Shown here in pieces: positions 1-7,968 of a stretch of 64,000 nucleotides of DNA. Under the pieces are notes generated by a model. That model was not told the DNA's origin. It was given only the letters and a program-made list of their open reading frames with translations, and searched no databases. The stretch is taken from assembly GCF_002934685.1 (NCBI RefSeq), contig NZ_NKHL01000116.1:62001-126000 (forward strand), given 5' to 3'. The position numbers were made by a program, and so were the translations under genes. Every line of letters starts with the position of its first letter. Position 1 is the stretch's first letter. The DNA is from Pseudomonas bohemica. Lineage in GTDB: Bacteria > Pseudomonadota > Gammaproteobacteria > Pseudomonadales > Pseudomonadaceae.

Positions 1-183
1 ATCGAGGATTGGCTGGGTCGCAAGCAGGTGGCTGGCAGCCTGTCGTTCACCTGTGAATTGGGGCCGCCGCCGTATGCCATTACCGACCGGTTTGGCCGGG
101 ACATCACAGATCGGTGGGAAGAATCGTTGCTGATGAAGGATCTGGCACGACAGCTCTGGTCCGGCTGTACGCAATCTCTATAG
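1..183 (+). CDS. C-terminal end of a sugar phosphate isomerase/epimerase-like protein (partial)
   Basis: An open frame runs from the first base to a TAG stop, giving the last 60 residues of a protein whose start lies outside the window. The tail contains CELGPPPYAITD and GRDITDRWEE, which resembles the C-terminal end of TIM-barrel sugar phosphate isomerase/epimerase proteins (xylose-isomerase-like domain). That family match is from memory and rests on a short piece. A perfect REP inverted pair begins at the stop codon and probably serves as the 3' end of the transcript. Confidence 0.45.
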   Translation: MEDWLGRKQVAGSLSFTCELGPPPYAITDRFGRDITDRWEESLLMKDLARQLWSGCTQSL

Positions 184-262
184 GAGCGCGCTTGCCCGCG
201 ATTGCAGTGTCCGCCAGATTGGCGTTGCCTGACCCAGCGCAATCGCGGGCAAGCGCGCTCCT
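182..262. repeat. REP inverted pair
   Basis: Two 23-base arms (182-204 and 240-262) are perfect reverse complements separated by 35 bases. They begin at the stop of the upstream gene. The core, AGCGCGCTTGCCCGCGAT, is a variant of the Pseudomonas intergenic REP type. Confidence 0.85.
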
Positions 263-413
263 ACAGCGACGAAGATAGGTCGTAAGATTTGCCACGCTCT
301 ATGCTGTCCTGATTGAAACCGGCTTGTTGCACAATCCCCTTATCTCGACGAACCCGGACACCAGACGCTGGATTTGTTCGCCAGTGCTGCCAGCCACTGA
401 CCGAGGAGTTCCC

Positions 414-1292
414 ATGTACAAAGACTATCCAGCGGCCTATCAGGTCAGCAAAGGCGCGGCGTTGCAGGTCGACACGGCATTTTATGAACGTATTCGCCAA
501 AGCCCGGACAGTCGCACGCTGGTGGAGCAGTTCGAAGTGCCGATCCGCACCGGCAGGGCGTGGAAGGTCAAGGCCGGCCAGGTGTTTCGCGTGACGACGC
601 CGGTCGGTCCGCAAGTGGGTGACTTCAACGTCTGGAACGCCAACGACCCGCGGGAACGCCTGTGGGCTGCACGCACCCGACAACTGCAAGGCGCCCACGT
701 CACGACCCACGACCGGCTGTGGTCAAACCTGCCGTTCCTGCGCCCGCTGGTCACCATCACCGACGACAGTCTGGCCAGTTACGGCATCGACGAACACGGC
801 GGCCGTCTGCATGACCTGCTTGGTACCCGCTGCGATCCTTACGTGAACAAGATGCTGACCGGCGAGGATTTTCACCATCACTGCCACTCCAACCTGACCC
901 GCGCCGTGCTGCCCCACGGCCTGACCGAATTCGACGTGCATGACGTGCTCAACATCTTTCAATGCACGGGGCTCAATCACGACGACATGTACTTCATGAA
1001 AGCCTGCCCGGCGCAGCAAGGCGATTACCTGGAATTCTTCGCGGAAATCGATCTGCTGTGCGCATTGTCAACCTGTCCGGGTGGCGACCTGTCGCTGCCG
1101 ATGTGGGGGCCTGAGGCGCAGGATCCGCTGAGCGTTTGCCGGCCGTTGGGGGTAGAGATTTATGACCTCGACACGGCGTTATTGCAGGGCTGGGAACAGC
1201 CGAAACGTGCGCAGTACAACGGCTTGCATGGGCTGAAAATCGCCAGGGCGGATTGGGAAATTCAAGACACGGATTATCCAAGTGAGCTCTAG
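414..1292 (+). CDS. DUF1989 (urea carboxylase-associated family) protein
   Basis: This 292-residue protein fits the DUF1989 family, whose members often accompany urea carboxylase or aminomethyltransferase-like genes and whose chemistry is not well settled. Visible landmarks are the early GDFNVWNANDPRER stretch, the His/Asp-rich DFHHHCHSN segment near the middle, and the Cys-containing LCALSTCPGGDLSLP motif towards the end, all typical of the family as I know it. The start at 414 is chosen because GAGGAG lies 7 to 11 bases upstream; an in-frame start 90 bases earlier has no ribosome site. No urea carboxylase gene is beside it here, so its substrate cannot be inferred from context. Confidence 0.75.
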   Translation: MYKDYPAAYQVSKGAALQVDTAFYERIRQSPDSRTLVEQFEVPIRTGRAWKVKAGQVFRVTTPVGPQVGDFNVWNANDPRERLWAARTRQLQGAHVTTHDRLWSNLPFLRPLVTITDDSLASYGIDEHGGRLHDLLGTRCDPYVNKMLTGEDFHHHCHSNLTRAVLPHGLTEFDVHDVLNIFQCTGLNHDDMYFMKACPAQQGDYLEFFAEIDLLCALSTCPGGDLSLPMWGPEAQDPLSVCRPLGVEIYDLDTALLQGWEQPKRAQYNGLHGLKIARADWEIQDTDYPSEL

Positions 1293-1375
1293 CAGCACCG
1301 CTTGCCGGCGGTAGCGATCCCAATGCCTGCCGCCGCCAGCAAGCCTGCTGCCAGGAAGAGAGATGAGGCGAAAAT

Positions 1376-1777
1376 TCAAGCATCCCGCAACAGGTCGTGG
1401 GCATTGAGCAGGCTCCAGGCGATTTCCGGGCGTTTCTCGAGGCCCCTGCGGATCGCGGCGGGGATCGCGGCGCGGGTCTTGCGGCACATGCCTGGCAGGT
1501 CGGCGATGTCGATGGCGATGCCGCGCATGCTGCGCACTTCATTGAAACCCGGCGCGATTTGCAGACGAATGCCGAGTTGTTCGTACATGCGCCGTTGCAT
1601 GTGCTCAAGGTCCGTCAGGCTGGCAATGTTTTCCAGGCGCTCAAGTAGCCGTTTTTCCTCCTGCCGGGTCAGGCAGAGGATGCGCTGATCGGTGTCGGCG
1701 CTTTCCAGCAGGCGCTCGCGGTCGCAGACACAGGCGCCAGGCGGGCAGGGTGAGCGGATGGGCAAGGTGGCAGTCAT
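1376..1777 (-). CDS. Conserved hypothetical protein with N-terminal Cys motif
   Basis: A 133-residue protein I recognise only as a conserved Pseudomonas hypothetical. The N-terminus carries CPPGACVCDRE, three Cys within eight residues, which could bind a metal or form a disulfide. The rest is Arg/Leu-rich and helical in character, with no signal peptide or membrane segment. The ATG at 1777 has a GGAG about six bases upstream, supporting the start. It is convergent with the DUF1989 gene and divergent from the dehydrogenase at 2061. Confidence 0.6.
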   Translation of the reverse strand: MTATLPIRSPCPPGACVCDRERLLESADTDQRILCLTRQEEKRLLERLENIASLTDLEHMQRRMYEQLGIRLQIAPGFNEVRSMRGIAIDIADLPGMCRKTRAAIPAAIRRGLEKRPEIAWSLLNAHDLLRDA

Positions 1778-1857
1778 GGGCTCCGATCATAGCGATGCGC
1801 ACTGGGGATTTACAGCCGTCTGTCGGTAGGGCGCAGGTGAGTGTCAGTACGATTAAT

Positions 1858-1899
1858 TTGGTAAGGCCAATATCAATAAAAATTAATTGGCCTTGCCAA
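1858..1899. promoter_or_regulatory. Paired operators for the FadR-type regulator, upstream of the dehydrogenase operon
   Basis: TTGGTAAGGCCAA lies at 1858-1870 and its inverted relative TTGGCCTTGCCAA at 1887-1899, centres 29 bases apart. The same 13-mer recurs at 6399-6411 and 6514-6526 before uxuA and its carrier. It resembles the TGGTCNGACCA core used by FadR-subfamily regulators, and such a regulator is encoded at 4343. Assignment to that regulator is inference. Confidence 0.7.
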
Positions 1900-2060
1900 T
1901 TGCGAAATCGCTGTGTAGTTTTTCCAACCGTGCCCGCTCCGACCTCCTGGGGCCATCTCTATGAGGCAGGGCAGCGCTTCCAGGGTCACAACAACAATCG
2001 ATCGATCCCGGCCAGCGGCGTCTTATCGCTGTCCGGCTTGCCTGGTCTGGAGAACACCAC

Positions 2061-3071
2061 ATGCTTACCGTCGTCTGCGAAACACCCGGTTCCCTGTCGG
2101 CGCAGGATCGCCAGAAGCCTGAACGCCGGCCTGGCGAAACCCTGGTCAGAATCAAGCGCGTTGGCGTCTGTGGCACCGATCTGCATATATTCAATGGCAA
2201 CCAACCGTTCCTGGAATACCCGCGGGTGATGGGCCACGAGTTCTCTGGCATCGTCGAGCAAAGCGAGGCCAGCAGCGGCCTTACGCCGGGCGACGTGGTG
2301 TATGTCATGCCCTATCTGTCCTGTGGCGATTGCATTGCCTGTCGCCAGGGCAAGACCAATTGCTGCGTGCGCATTCAGGTCCTTGGGGTGCATCGCGACG
2401 GCGCCTTCACTGAATTCCTCAGCCTGCCTCACGCCTTCGTGCTCAAGGCTGATGGCGTGACGCTGGATCAGGCGGCGATGATCGAGTTTCTGTCGATTGG
2501 CGCCCATGCGGTGCGTCGTTCGGACATCCAGAAAGGCCAGCGCGCGCTGGTGGTCGGCACCGGACCGATCGGTATGGCAGTGGCGATCTTCTCTCGGTTG
2601 CGTGGCGCCGCTGTCACCGTGCTCGACACCCGCGAGGACCGCCTGAGTTTCTGCAAACAACACCTGCAGGTGGATTGCGCGGTGCTGATTGGCGAAAGCG
2701 ACAAGCAGCAACTGGAGCGACTGACCGATGGCGAGTTCTTCGACGTGGTGTTCGACGCCACCGGCAACGCCAAGGCCATGGAGCGAGGTTTCGAGTTTAT
2801 TGCCCACGGCGGCAAATACGTGCTGGTGTCCATCGTGCGCGACACCATCAGCTTTTCCGACCCCGAATTCCATAAACGCGAAGCGACGCTGATGGGCAGC
2901 CGCAATGCCACGGTCGAGGACTTCCGCCATGTCGAGCAGTGCCTGCGTGACGGACTCATTCCCGATGCCGCGCTCAACACTCATCGTATGAAACTCAGTG
3001 AGGTGCCTGAACGCTTTCAGCGCTTGCTCGACCCTGCCCAGGGCGTGGTGAAAGCCATTATCGAATGCTAG
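2061..3071 (+). CDS. Zinc-dependent alcohol dehydrogenase, probable L-gulonate/L-galactonate 5-dehydrogenase
   Basis: A 336-residue medium-chain dehydrogenase of the sorbitol/threonine dehydrogenase type. Catalytic zinc ligands are Cys37 and the His59-Glu60 pair in GHE; the structural zinc site is Cys88, Cys91, Cys94 and Cys102; the NAD-binding loop GTGPIG is at 166-171. Family relatives (RspB, LgoD/YjjN) oxidise L-gulonate or L-galactonate at C5 to fructuronate or tagaturonate. The downstream UxuB-like reductase and UxuA support a route from L-gulonate through D-fructuronate and D-mannonate to 2-keto-3-deoxygluconate. GGAGAA lies six bases before the ATG. The next gene starts 11 bases after the stop. 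Two operator-like palindromes lie upstream at 1858-1899. Exact substrate is inferred from context. Confidence 0.75.
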   Translation: MLTVVCETPGSLSAQDRQKPERRPGETLVRIKRVGVCGTDLHIFNGNQPFLEYPRVMGHEFSGIVEQSEASSGLTPGDVVYVMPYLSCGDCIACRQGKTNCCVRIQVLGVHRDGAFTEFLSLPHAFVLKADGVTLDQAAMIEFLSIGAHAVRRSDIQKGQRALVVGTGPIGMAVAIFSRLRGAAVTVLDTREDRLSFCKQHLQVDCAVLIGESDKQQLERLTDGEFFDVVFDATGNAKAMERGFEFIAHGGKYVLVSIVRDTISFSDPEFHKREATLMGSRNATVEDFRHVEQCLRDGLIPDAALNTHRMKLSEVPERFQRLLDPAQGVVKAIIEC

Positions 3072-3082
3072 GAGGGCGCTGG

Positions 3083-4213
3083 ATGAGCCATTCCATGTTT
3101 AAACCGATCCTGCAATTCGGCACCAGTCGCTTTCTTCAAGCCCACGTCGATCTGTTCATCTCCGAAGCGCTGGGCAAAGGCGAGGCACTGGGCAAGGTCA
3201 CCGTGGTGCAGACCACCGCCAGCACCGACAGTGCTCGGCGAGTACAGGCGCTGTCCAGCGGGGAGGGTTATCCGGTGCGGATTCAAGGGTTGGAAAACGG
3301 GCAGGTGATCGATGAGCGACACTGGTCTTCATCGATCGAAACCGCGTTGCAGGCAACGCGGGACTGGCGGCTGATTCGCCGGGGCTTCGTCCGCGATGTG
3401 CAGGTGGTGATTTCCAACACCGGCGACAAGGGCTATGTGCTGGATGCGGCAGATACGTCGGCACTGCTGGCGGAGGATGCCGCGGCACCGATCGGTTTTC
3501 CGGCCAAGTTGCTGGTGTTGCTGCATGACCGATGGCAGCGCAACCCCACTGCGTCGTTGTCGTTGTTTCCCTGCGAGCTGGTGCCGCGCAACGGCGATGT
3601 GTTACGGGATCTGCTGGTCAGCCTGGCGCAGAACTGGAACCTTGACGCCGCGTTTGCCGGCTATTTGCGCAACACCTGCCGCTGGGCCAACTCGCTGGTC
3701 GACCGCATCGTCTCGCAACCGATTCAGCCGGTGGGTGCAGTGGCCGAGCCTTATGCGATCTGGGCTATCGAACGGCAGGAAGGCTTGCTGCTGCCCTGTG
3801 TTCACCCCTGCGTGGTGCTCACCGATGAGCTTGAGCAGTACGAGCAGTTCAAATTGTTCATGCTCAATCTGGGCCATAGCTGGCTCGCCGAGCGCTGGCG
3901 GATTGAGGGACGGCCCGTCGATGAAACCGTGTATGAAGCGATGAATGATCCGTTGCTGCGGCAGAGCCTCGAAGATCTGTGGTCGCAGGAGGTGTTGCCC
4001 GTATTCGCCGCCAAGGGGGCGCTGGCGCAGGCGCGGGATTACTTGGCGAGTGTGCGCGAACGTTTCCTCAACCCGTTTCTCAAGCATCGGATCGCCGATA
4101 TCGCGCAGAACCATGAAGAGAAAAAACGACGCAGGTTTTTGCCTGTCCTGGAAATGGGAGAGCGTGTTGCGGGGTTGCAACAGCCGAGGTTGAGGCGAGC
4201 GCTAGGGGGTTGA
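3083..4213 (+). CDS. Mannitol dehydrogenase family protein, UxuB/UxaB-like hexuronate reductase
   Basis: A 376-residue polyol/hexuronate dehydrogenase of the long-chain mannitol dehydrogenase superfamily. The N-terminus has QFGTSRFLQAHVDLF, the family's nucleotide-binding opening. Later motifs are NTGDKGY, CELVPRNGD and the C-terminal LNLGHSWLAE segment. Relatives reduce D-fructuronate to D-mannonate (UxuB) or D-tagaturonate to D-altronate (UxaB). Because UxuA is the dehydratase nearby, fructuronate reductase is the better guess. It is shorter than E. coli UxuB (about 486 residues), as many UxaB-like short forms are. GGAGG at 3071-3075 sets the start at 3083 rather than the overlapping ATG at 3065. 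It is probably co-transcribed with the dehydrogenase. Confidence 0.7.
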   Translation: MSHSMFKPILQFGTSRFLQAHVDLFISEALGKGEALGKVTVVQTTASTDSARRVQALSSGEGYPVRIQGLENGQVIDERHWSSSIETALQATRDWRLIRRGFVRDVQVVISNTGDKGYVLDAADTSALLAEDAAAPIGFPAKLLVLLHDRWQRNPTASLSLFPCELVPRNGDVLRDLLVSLAQNWNLDAAFAGYLRNTCRWANSLVDRIVSQPIQPVGAVAEPYAIWAIERQEGLLLPCVHPCVVLTDELEQYEQFKLFMLNLGHSWLAERWRIEGRPVDETVYEAMNDPLLRQSLEDLWSQEVLPVFAAKGALAQARDYLASVRERFLNPFLKHRIADIAQNHEEKKRRRFLPVLEMGERVAGLQQPRLRRALGG

Positions 4214-4231
4214 ATCTGTAGCCGCACGGTA

Positions 4232-4269
4232 TGCCGGCGGTGGCGGTACGCAAATCGATACCGCCGGCA
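4232..4269. repeat. Hairpin-forming inverted repeat between uxuB-like gene and regulator
   Basis: TGCCGGCGGT (4232-4241) and ACCGCCGGCA (4260-4269) are perfect 10-base arms around an 18-base loop. No T tract follows, so it is a structured spacer rather than a clear terminator. Confidence 0.5.
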
Positions 4270-4342
4270 AGCCGGACCGCCGCAGGGGCGAAGCAGGCAA
4301 ACGCCTGTGATATGCTCCGGCGCAACTGACGGAACGTGATTC

Positions 4343-5047
4343 ATGACCGCGCCAAGCCTTCCTCCCGAACGCCGCCTCTACCAAATTACCGCTGACCGCC
4401 TGCGTGAGCACATCCGCAAGAATGGCATCAGGCCCGGTTCGCGCTTGCCCCCTGAACGCGATCTGGCGCAATTGCTCGGGGTCTCGCGGCCCTCGTTGCG
4501 TGAAGCCCTGATTGCGCTGGAGATCGAAGGCAGCGTCGAGATTCGCATGGGCTCGGGCATTTACGTCTGCGAGCATTTGCTGGGGGTGAAGGGCAGGACC
4601 CGTACACTGGGCGAAAGTCCGTCCGAACTGATGCAGGCCCGCGCCTTGATCGAGGGCGAGTGCGTGATGCTTGCCTGTCTTCACGGCACCAAGGCCGATT
4701 ACCGCTACCTGCAGACCTGTATCGAGAAGATGCGCGAAGGGGCCTTCAAAGGCGTGCCAGCGCTGGACGATGACCGCAAGTTTCACCAGCGCCTGGCGAA
4801 GATGAGCGGCAACTCGACGCTGGTGCGCATCATCACCTCGCTGTTCGAGGAGCGCTACAGTCCACTGACCGCCCACGTTAGCGAACACTCCGAGACCCGC
4901 GAAACCTGGGCCATGGCCGTGGCCGAACACGAGGCCATTCTCAAGGCCGTGCAGGCCCGCGACTTGATCGGCGCCCAGACCGCCATGCGCGAACACCTGC
5001 GCCAATCCGAAGCGCGCTGGCTGGACGGGATGGATGCGGAGCAGTAG
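4343..5047 (+). CDS. FadR-subfamily GntR regulator, UxuR/ExuR-like
   Basis: A 234-residue regulator with a GntR winged helix in the first 75 residues (PPERDLAQLLGVSRPSLREAL is the helix-turn-helix stretch) and an all-helical FCD ligand-binding domain after it, in which Arg, Asp and His residues (for instance ALDDDRKFH and VAEHEAIL) form the usual metal and acid site. Members sense hexuronates or hexonates and act mostly as repressors. It sits inside the hexuronate module, and four near-identical 13-base palindromes in that module are its likely binding sites. The effector is unproven; fructuronate or a hexonate is a reasonable guess. Confidence 0.8.
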   Translation: MTAPSLPPERRLYQITADRLREHIRKNGIRPGSRLPPERDLAQLLGVSRPSLREALIALEIEGSVEIRMGSGIYVCEHLLGVKGRTRTLGESPSELMQARALIEGECVMLACLHGTKADYRYLQTCIEKMREGAFKGVPALDDDRKFHQRLAKMSGNSTLVRIITSLFEERYSPLTAHVSEHSETRETWAMAVAEHEAILKAVQARDLIGAQTAMREHLRQSEARWLDGMDAEQ

Positions 5048-5055
5048 TGGGTCTA

Positions 5056-5114
5056 TGCCAGGTCATGGCCTCAACCCTTTACTCGGTGGGGTTGTGCCAG
5101 GTTATGGCTCCAAC
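5056..5114 (+). repeat. Imperfect 20-base direct repeat after the FadR-type gene
   Basis: TGCCAGGTCATGGCCTCAAC (5056-5075) recurs as a near copy at 5095-5114, with about four mismatches. No function is evident. Confidence 0.4.
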
Positions 5115-5123
5115 GCTCAACCC

Positions 5124-5216
5124 TGTAGGAGTGAGCTTGCTCACGAATGCTGACGTTAAGACCCTGCATCTGCTGTGAATGTACAGACCCTTTCGTGAGC
5201 AAGCTCACTCCCACAG
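5124..5216. repeat. REP inverted pair
   Basis: Arms GGAGTGAGCTTGCTCACGAA (5128-5147) and its perfect reverse complement at 5192-5211, bordered by TGTAGG and CCACA. The pair separates the convergent ends of the FadR-type gene and uxuA. Confidence 0.85.
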
Positions 5217-5238
5217 CTGCCACGGGAAAGGCGTAGGT

Positions 5239-6291
5239 TCAGTGTGCCGTTGGCAAACCCTTGCGAATCCCTTCCCACAACCCGTTCAAATACACCGCTC
5301 CCAAGGCACGGTCGTACAGGCCGTAGCCCGCCTTGCCGGTTTCGCCCCAGATCATGCGGCCGTGGTCGGGGCGGTAATAGCCCTCGAAGCCGGTCTCGAC
5401 ATAGGCTTTGACAATCTCGGCCATGTCCAGCGAGCCATCTTCGGAGCGGTGCGCGGTTTCGAAGAAGTCGCCCGCCGCATTGACCTTCACATTACGCAGG
5501 TGGGCGAAGTGAATCCGCCCCTGGCCGGCGAACTCCCGGACCAGCGATGGAATGTCGTTGCCAGGGTCGGCACCCAGGGACCCCGAGCACAGGGTCAAAC
5601 CGTTGGCCGGATCGTCGACCATCGCCATGACCCGCGCCAGATCCTCACGGTTCTTCACCACCCGTGGCATGCCGAACATCGAGCGCGGCGGGTCGTCCGG
5701 GTGCAGCGCCATTTTGATCCCTGCATCACGGGCGACCGGAATGATGCGTTCGAGAAAATACGCCAGGCGTTCGCGCAGGGTTTCTTCACTGACTTGAGCG
5801 TATTCGTTGATCAATGCGCGCAGGGTCTCGGGTTCATAACTGACGTCCCAGCCCGGCAGGCTGATGCCCTCGTCGAGGTTGGCCTGCTCGATGACCGCAA
5901 CGTCGAACGCCAGGGTGGTCGAGCCGTCCGGCAGCTCCATCGCCAGGGTCGAGCGCGTCCAGTCGAACACTGCCATGAAGTTGTAGCAGACCACCTTGAC
6001 CCCGCACGCGGCGAGGTTACGCAGGGTCTGGCCGTAGTTCTCGATCAGCCGGTCGCGACCGGGCAGGCCACGCTTGATGTCTTCGTGCACCGGCACGCTT
6101 TCAATCACCTCGAGTTCCAGGCCATGGGCGTTCACGGTGGCTTTGAGGTCGGCGATTTTCGCAAGCGGCCAGACCTCGCCAACCGGGATGTCGTAAATCG
6201 CCGACACCACGCCGGTCATGCCCGGGATCTGGCGAATGTACTGCAGGGTGACGGGGTCGCTTGGCCCGTACCAACGAAAGGTCATCTTCAT
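5239..6291 (-). CDS. uxuA: D-mannonate dehydratase
   Basis: A 350-residue UxuA-type TIM-barrel dehydratase that converts D-mannonate to 2-keto-3-deoxy-D-gluconate. The N-terminal MTFRWYGPSDPVTL, the VESVPVHEDIK stretch, VVCYNFMAVFDWTR, and the metal-site segments MALHPDDPP, GSLGADPGNDI and YYRPDHGRMIWGE match the family. The start at 6291 follows AAGGA with suitable spacing; a longer in-frame start 75 bases upstream lacks one. It is divergent from the carrier at 6642 and has a regulator palindrome at 6399-6411 in its promoter region. It should be the committed step of the hexuronate module, feeding KDG to the Entner-Doudoroff route. Confidence 0.92.
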   Translation of the reverse strand: MKMTFRWYGPSDPVTLQYIRQIPGMTGVVSAIYDIPVGEVWPLAKIADLKATVNAHGLELEVIESVPVHEDIKRGLPGRDRLIENYGQTLRNLAACGVKVVCYNFMAVFDWTRSTLAMELPDGSTTLAFDVAVIEQANLDEGISLPGWDVSYEPETLRALINEYAQVSEETLRERLAYFLERIIPVARDAGIKMALHPDDPPRSMFGMPRVVKNREDLARVMAMVDDPANGLTLCSGSLGADPGNDIPSLVREFAGQGRIHFAHLRNVKVNAAGDFFETAHRSEDGSLDMAEIVKAYVETGFEGYYRPDHGRMIWGETGKAGYGLYDRALGAVYLNGLWEGIRKGLPTAH

Positions 6292-6641
6292 GGCTGAGTC
6301 CTTGTTCTTATCAATTTCGTGGTTATGAATTTCGTCACCCGCGAGGCTGCGCACAGCCGCGTGCAAGGCGCGTAGACGCTGGGTGGTTGAAGCATAGATT
6401 GGTCAGGCCAAATTATGCAAATGGCGACCGTTGAGCGAGAAACCTGCTTAAAAAACCGGTTTACGATTTCCATAACCCGGTTTTCGGGTCTAGTATCGGC
6501 TGCATTCGGATATTTGGTCAGGCCAATTTCGGTTTTCGATGAGGTGCCATTTCATCGAAATACCCTTTGTAAATCGGCGCCCAGCCCCTGTCCGAACCGT
6601 GCACGAAGTCTTACTCATAAAAATAATCAGGAGGACTCGCT
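6292..6641. promoter_or_regulatory. Divergent control region of uxuA and its carrier, with two operators
   Basis: This 350-base gap contains two identical palindromes, TTGGTCAGGCCAA at 6399-6411 and 6514-6526. Each lies a little over 100 bases from the start of one divergent gene (uxuA at 6291, carrier at 6642). A small inverted repeat ACCCG-GTTTT-CGGGT lies at 6475-6489. No convincing small gene is present. The arrangement suggests joint repression by the FadR-type protein at 4343. Confidence 0.7.
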
Positions 6642-7931
6642 ATGCAGAAAGGTCGTTGGTTGGTCATTTTTCTATGCTTCCTTGCCGTAGCCATCAATTA
6701 CATCGACAGGGCCAACCTCGCGGTGGCCGCTCCCTATATCCAGAAAGAACTCGGTTTGGGCTCAGGGCAAATGGGCCTGCTGCTCAGCGGTTTCTTCTGG
6801 ACCTACGCCTTGATGCAAATGCCCTTTGGCTGGTTCGTCGACAAAGTCGGCGCGAAGATCGCGCTGCCTCTGGCGGTGGCGTGGTGGTCGGTGTTCACGG
6901 CGGCAACGGCCGTGGCCAGCAGCCTGGCGGCGATGTTCGGTTGCCGGTTGATGCTCGGCATAGGCGAGGCGGGGGCTTACCCGTCCTGCGCCAAGATCGT
7001 CAGCCAGTGGTTCGACGTCAAAGAGCGCGGTTTTGCCACCAGCATCTTCGACAGCGGTTCGCGGGTCGGCTCGGCGCTGTCGATTCCAGTGGTGGCGCTG
7101 ATCATCGAACTCTGGGGGTGGCGCGCGTCGTTCATGATTACGGGCGCCGTGGGAGTGATCTGGGTAATCGGCTGGTTCCTGATCTACAAGGAGCCGAATG
7201 CCGTTGCCGCGATCGAACAGCATGAAGCCGGCAAAGCCGCGACGCTCGCGGCGCGGCCCAGGGTCAAGTGGGTGTCGCTGTTTCGTCACCGCACCTTGTG
7301 GGGCATGATGCTCGGCTTCTTCTGCCTGAACTTCGTGATCTATTTTTTCATCACCTGGTTCCCGACCTATCTGGTTACCGAGCGCGGTTTCTCGCTGAAG
7401 TCGCTGGGCACGTTGGGCACCATTCCGGCGATTGCGTCAGTGGTCGGCGGCTGGATCGGCGGCCTGACTTGCGACGCGCTGTATCGCCGGGGCTGGAGCC
7501 TGACCGCTGCGCGCAAGACCTGCATCGTCGGCGGAATGTTGATGTCGTCGAGCATTTCACTGTCCGTATTCACGGAAAACACCTATGTGATGCTGGCGTT
7601 CTTCAGTCTGGCTTATGCGAGCCTGGCGTTCGCCGGGTCCTGTATCTGGTGCCTGCCGGCTGACGTCGCGCCAACCCCGGCGCACGTGGCTTCGATTGGC
7701 GGCATCCAGAACTTCGCGTCCAACACCGCCGGGATCTTCATCACCACCTTCACCGGCTTCATGCTGGTGATGAGCAATGGCTCGTTCACAGCACCGCTGA
7801 TGACCGCCGGGGCGTTCGCGCTGTTGGGCGCGTTCAGCTATCTGTTCATCGTCGGCAAGATCGAGCCGCTGTCGATCACACCGGACCCGTTACCGGCAGC
7901 CGATGCAACGGCTGCCGCGCAACACACCTGA
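6642..7931 (+). CDS. MFS transporter, ACS family (hexuronate/hexonate carrier)
   Basis: A 429-residue inner-membrane carrier with about 12 hydrophobic segments. The first helix ends in NYIDRANLAVAAPYI and is followed by the loop 2-3 motif DKVGAKIALP, hallmarks of the anion:cation symporter family that includes ExuT, GudP and DgoT. AGGAGG lies about eight bases before the ATG. It is transcribed divergently from uxuA under a shared palindrome, so it likely imports the sugar acid feeding the UxuA route. The exact substrate (uronate, L-gulonate or other hexonate) cannot be told from sequence alone. Confidence 0.85.
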   Translation: MQKGRWLVIFLCFLAVAINYIDRANLAVAAPYIQKELGLGSGQMGLLLSGFFWTYALMQMPFGWFVDKVGAKIALPLAVAWWSVFTAATAVASSLAAMFGCRLMLGIGEAGAYPSCAKIVSQWFDVKERGFATSIFDSGSRVGSALSIPVVALIIELWGWRASFMITGAVGVIWVIGWFLIYKEPNAVAAIEQHEAGKAATLAARPRVKWVSLFRHRTLWGMMLGFFCLNFVIYFFITWFPTYLVTERGFSLKSLGTLGTIPAIASVVGGWIGGLTCDALYRRGWSLTAARKTCIVGGMLMSSSISLSVFTENTYVMLAFFSLAYASLAFAGSCIWCLPADVAPTPAHVASIGGIQNFASNTAGIFITTFTGFMLVMSNGSFTAPLMTAGAFALLGAFSYLFIVGKIEPLSITPDPLPAADATAAAQHT

Positions 7932-7968
7932 TGTCTGACCGGGTGCGGCGTACTCAGCGCCGCACCCA

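Noticed and set aside
181..262. CRISPR-like repeats among the many inverted elements
   Set aside because: The elements are isolated inverted pairs, not regularly spaced direct repeats with spacers.
1280..1350. REP pair after the DUF1989 gene
   Set aside because: The arms match poorly; only a vague GC-rich inverted pattern is present.
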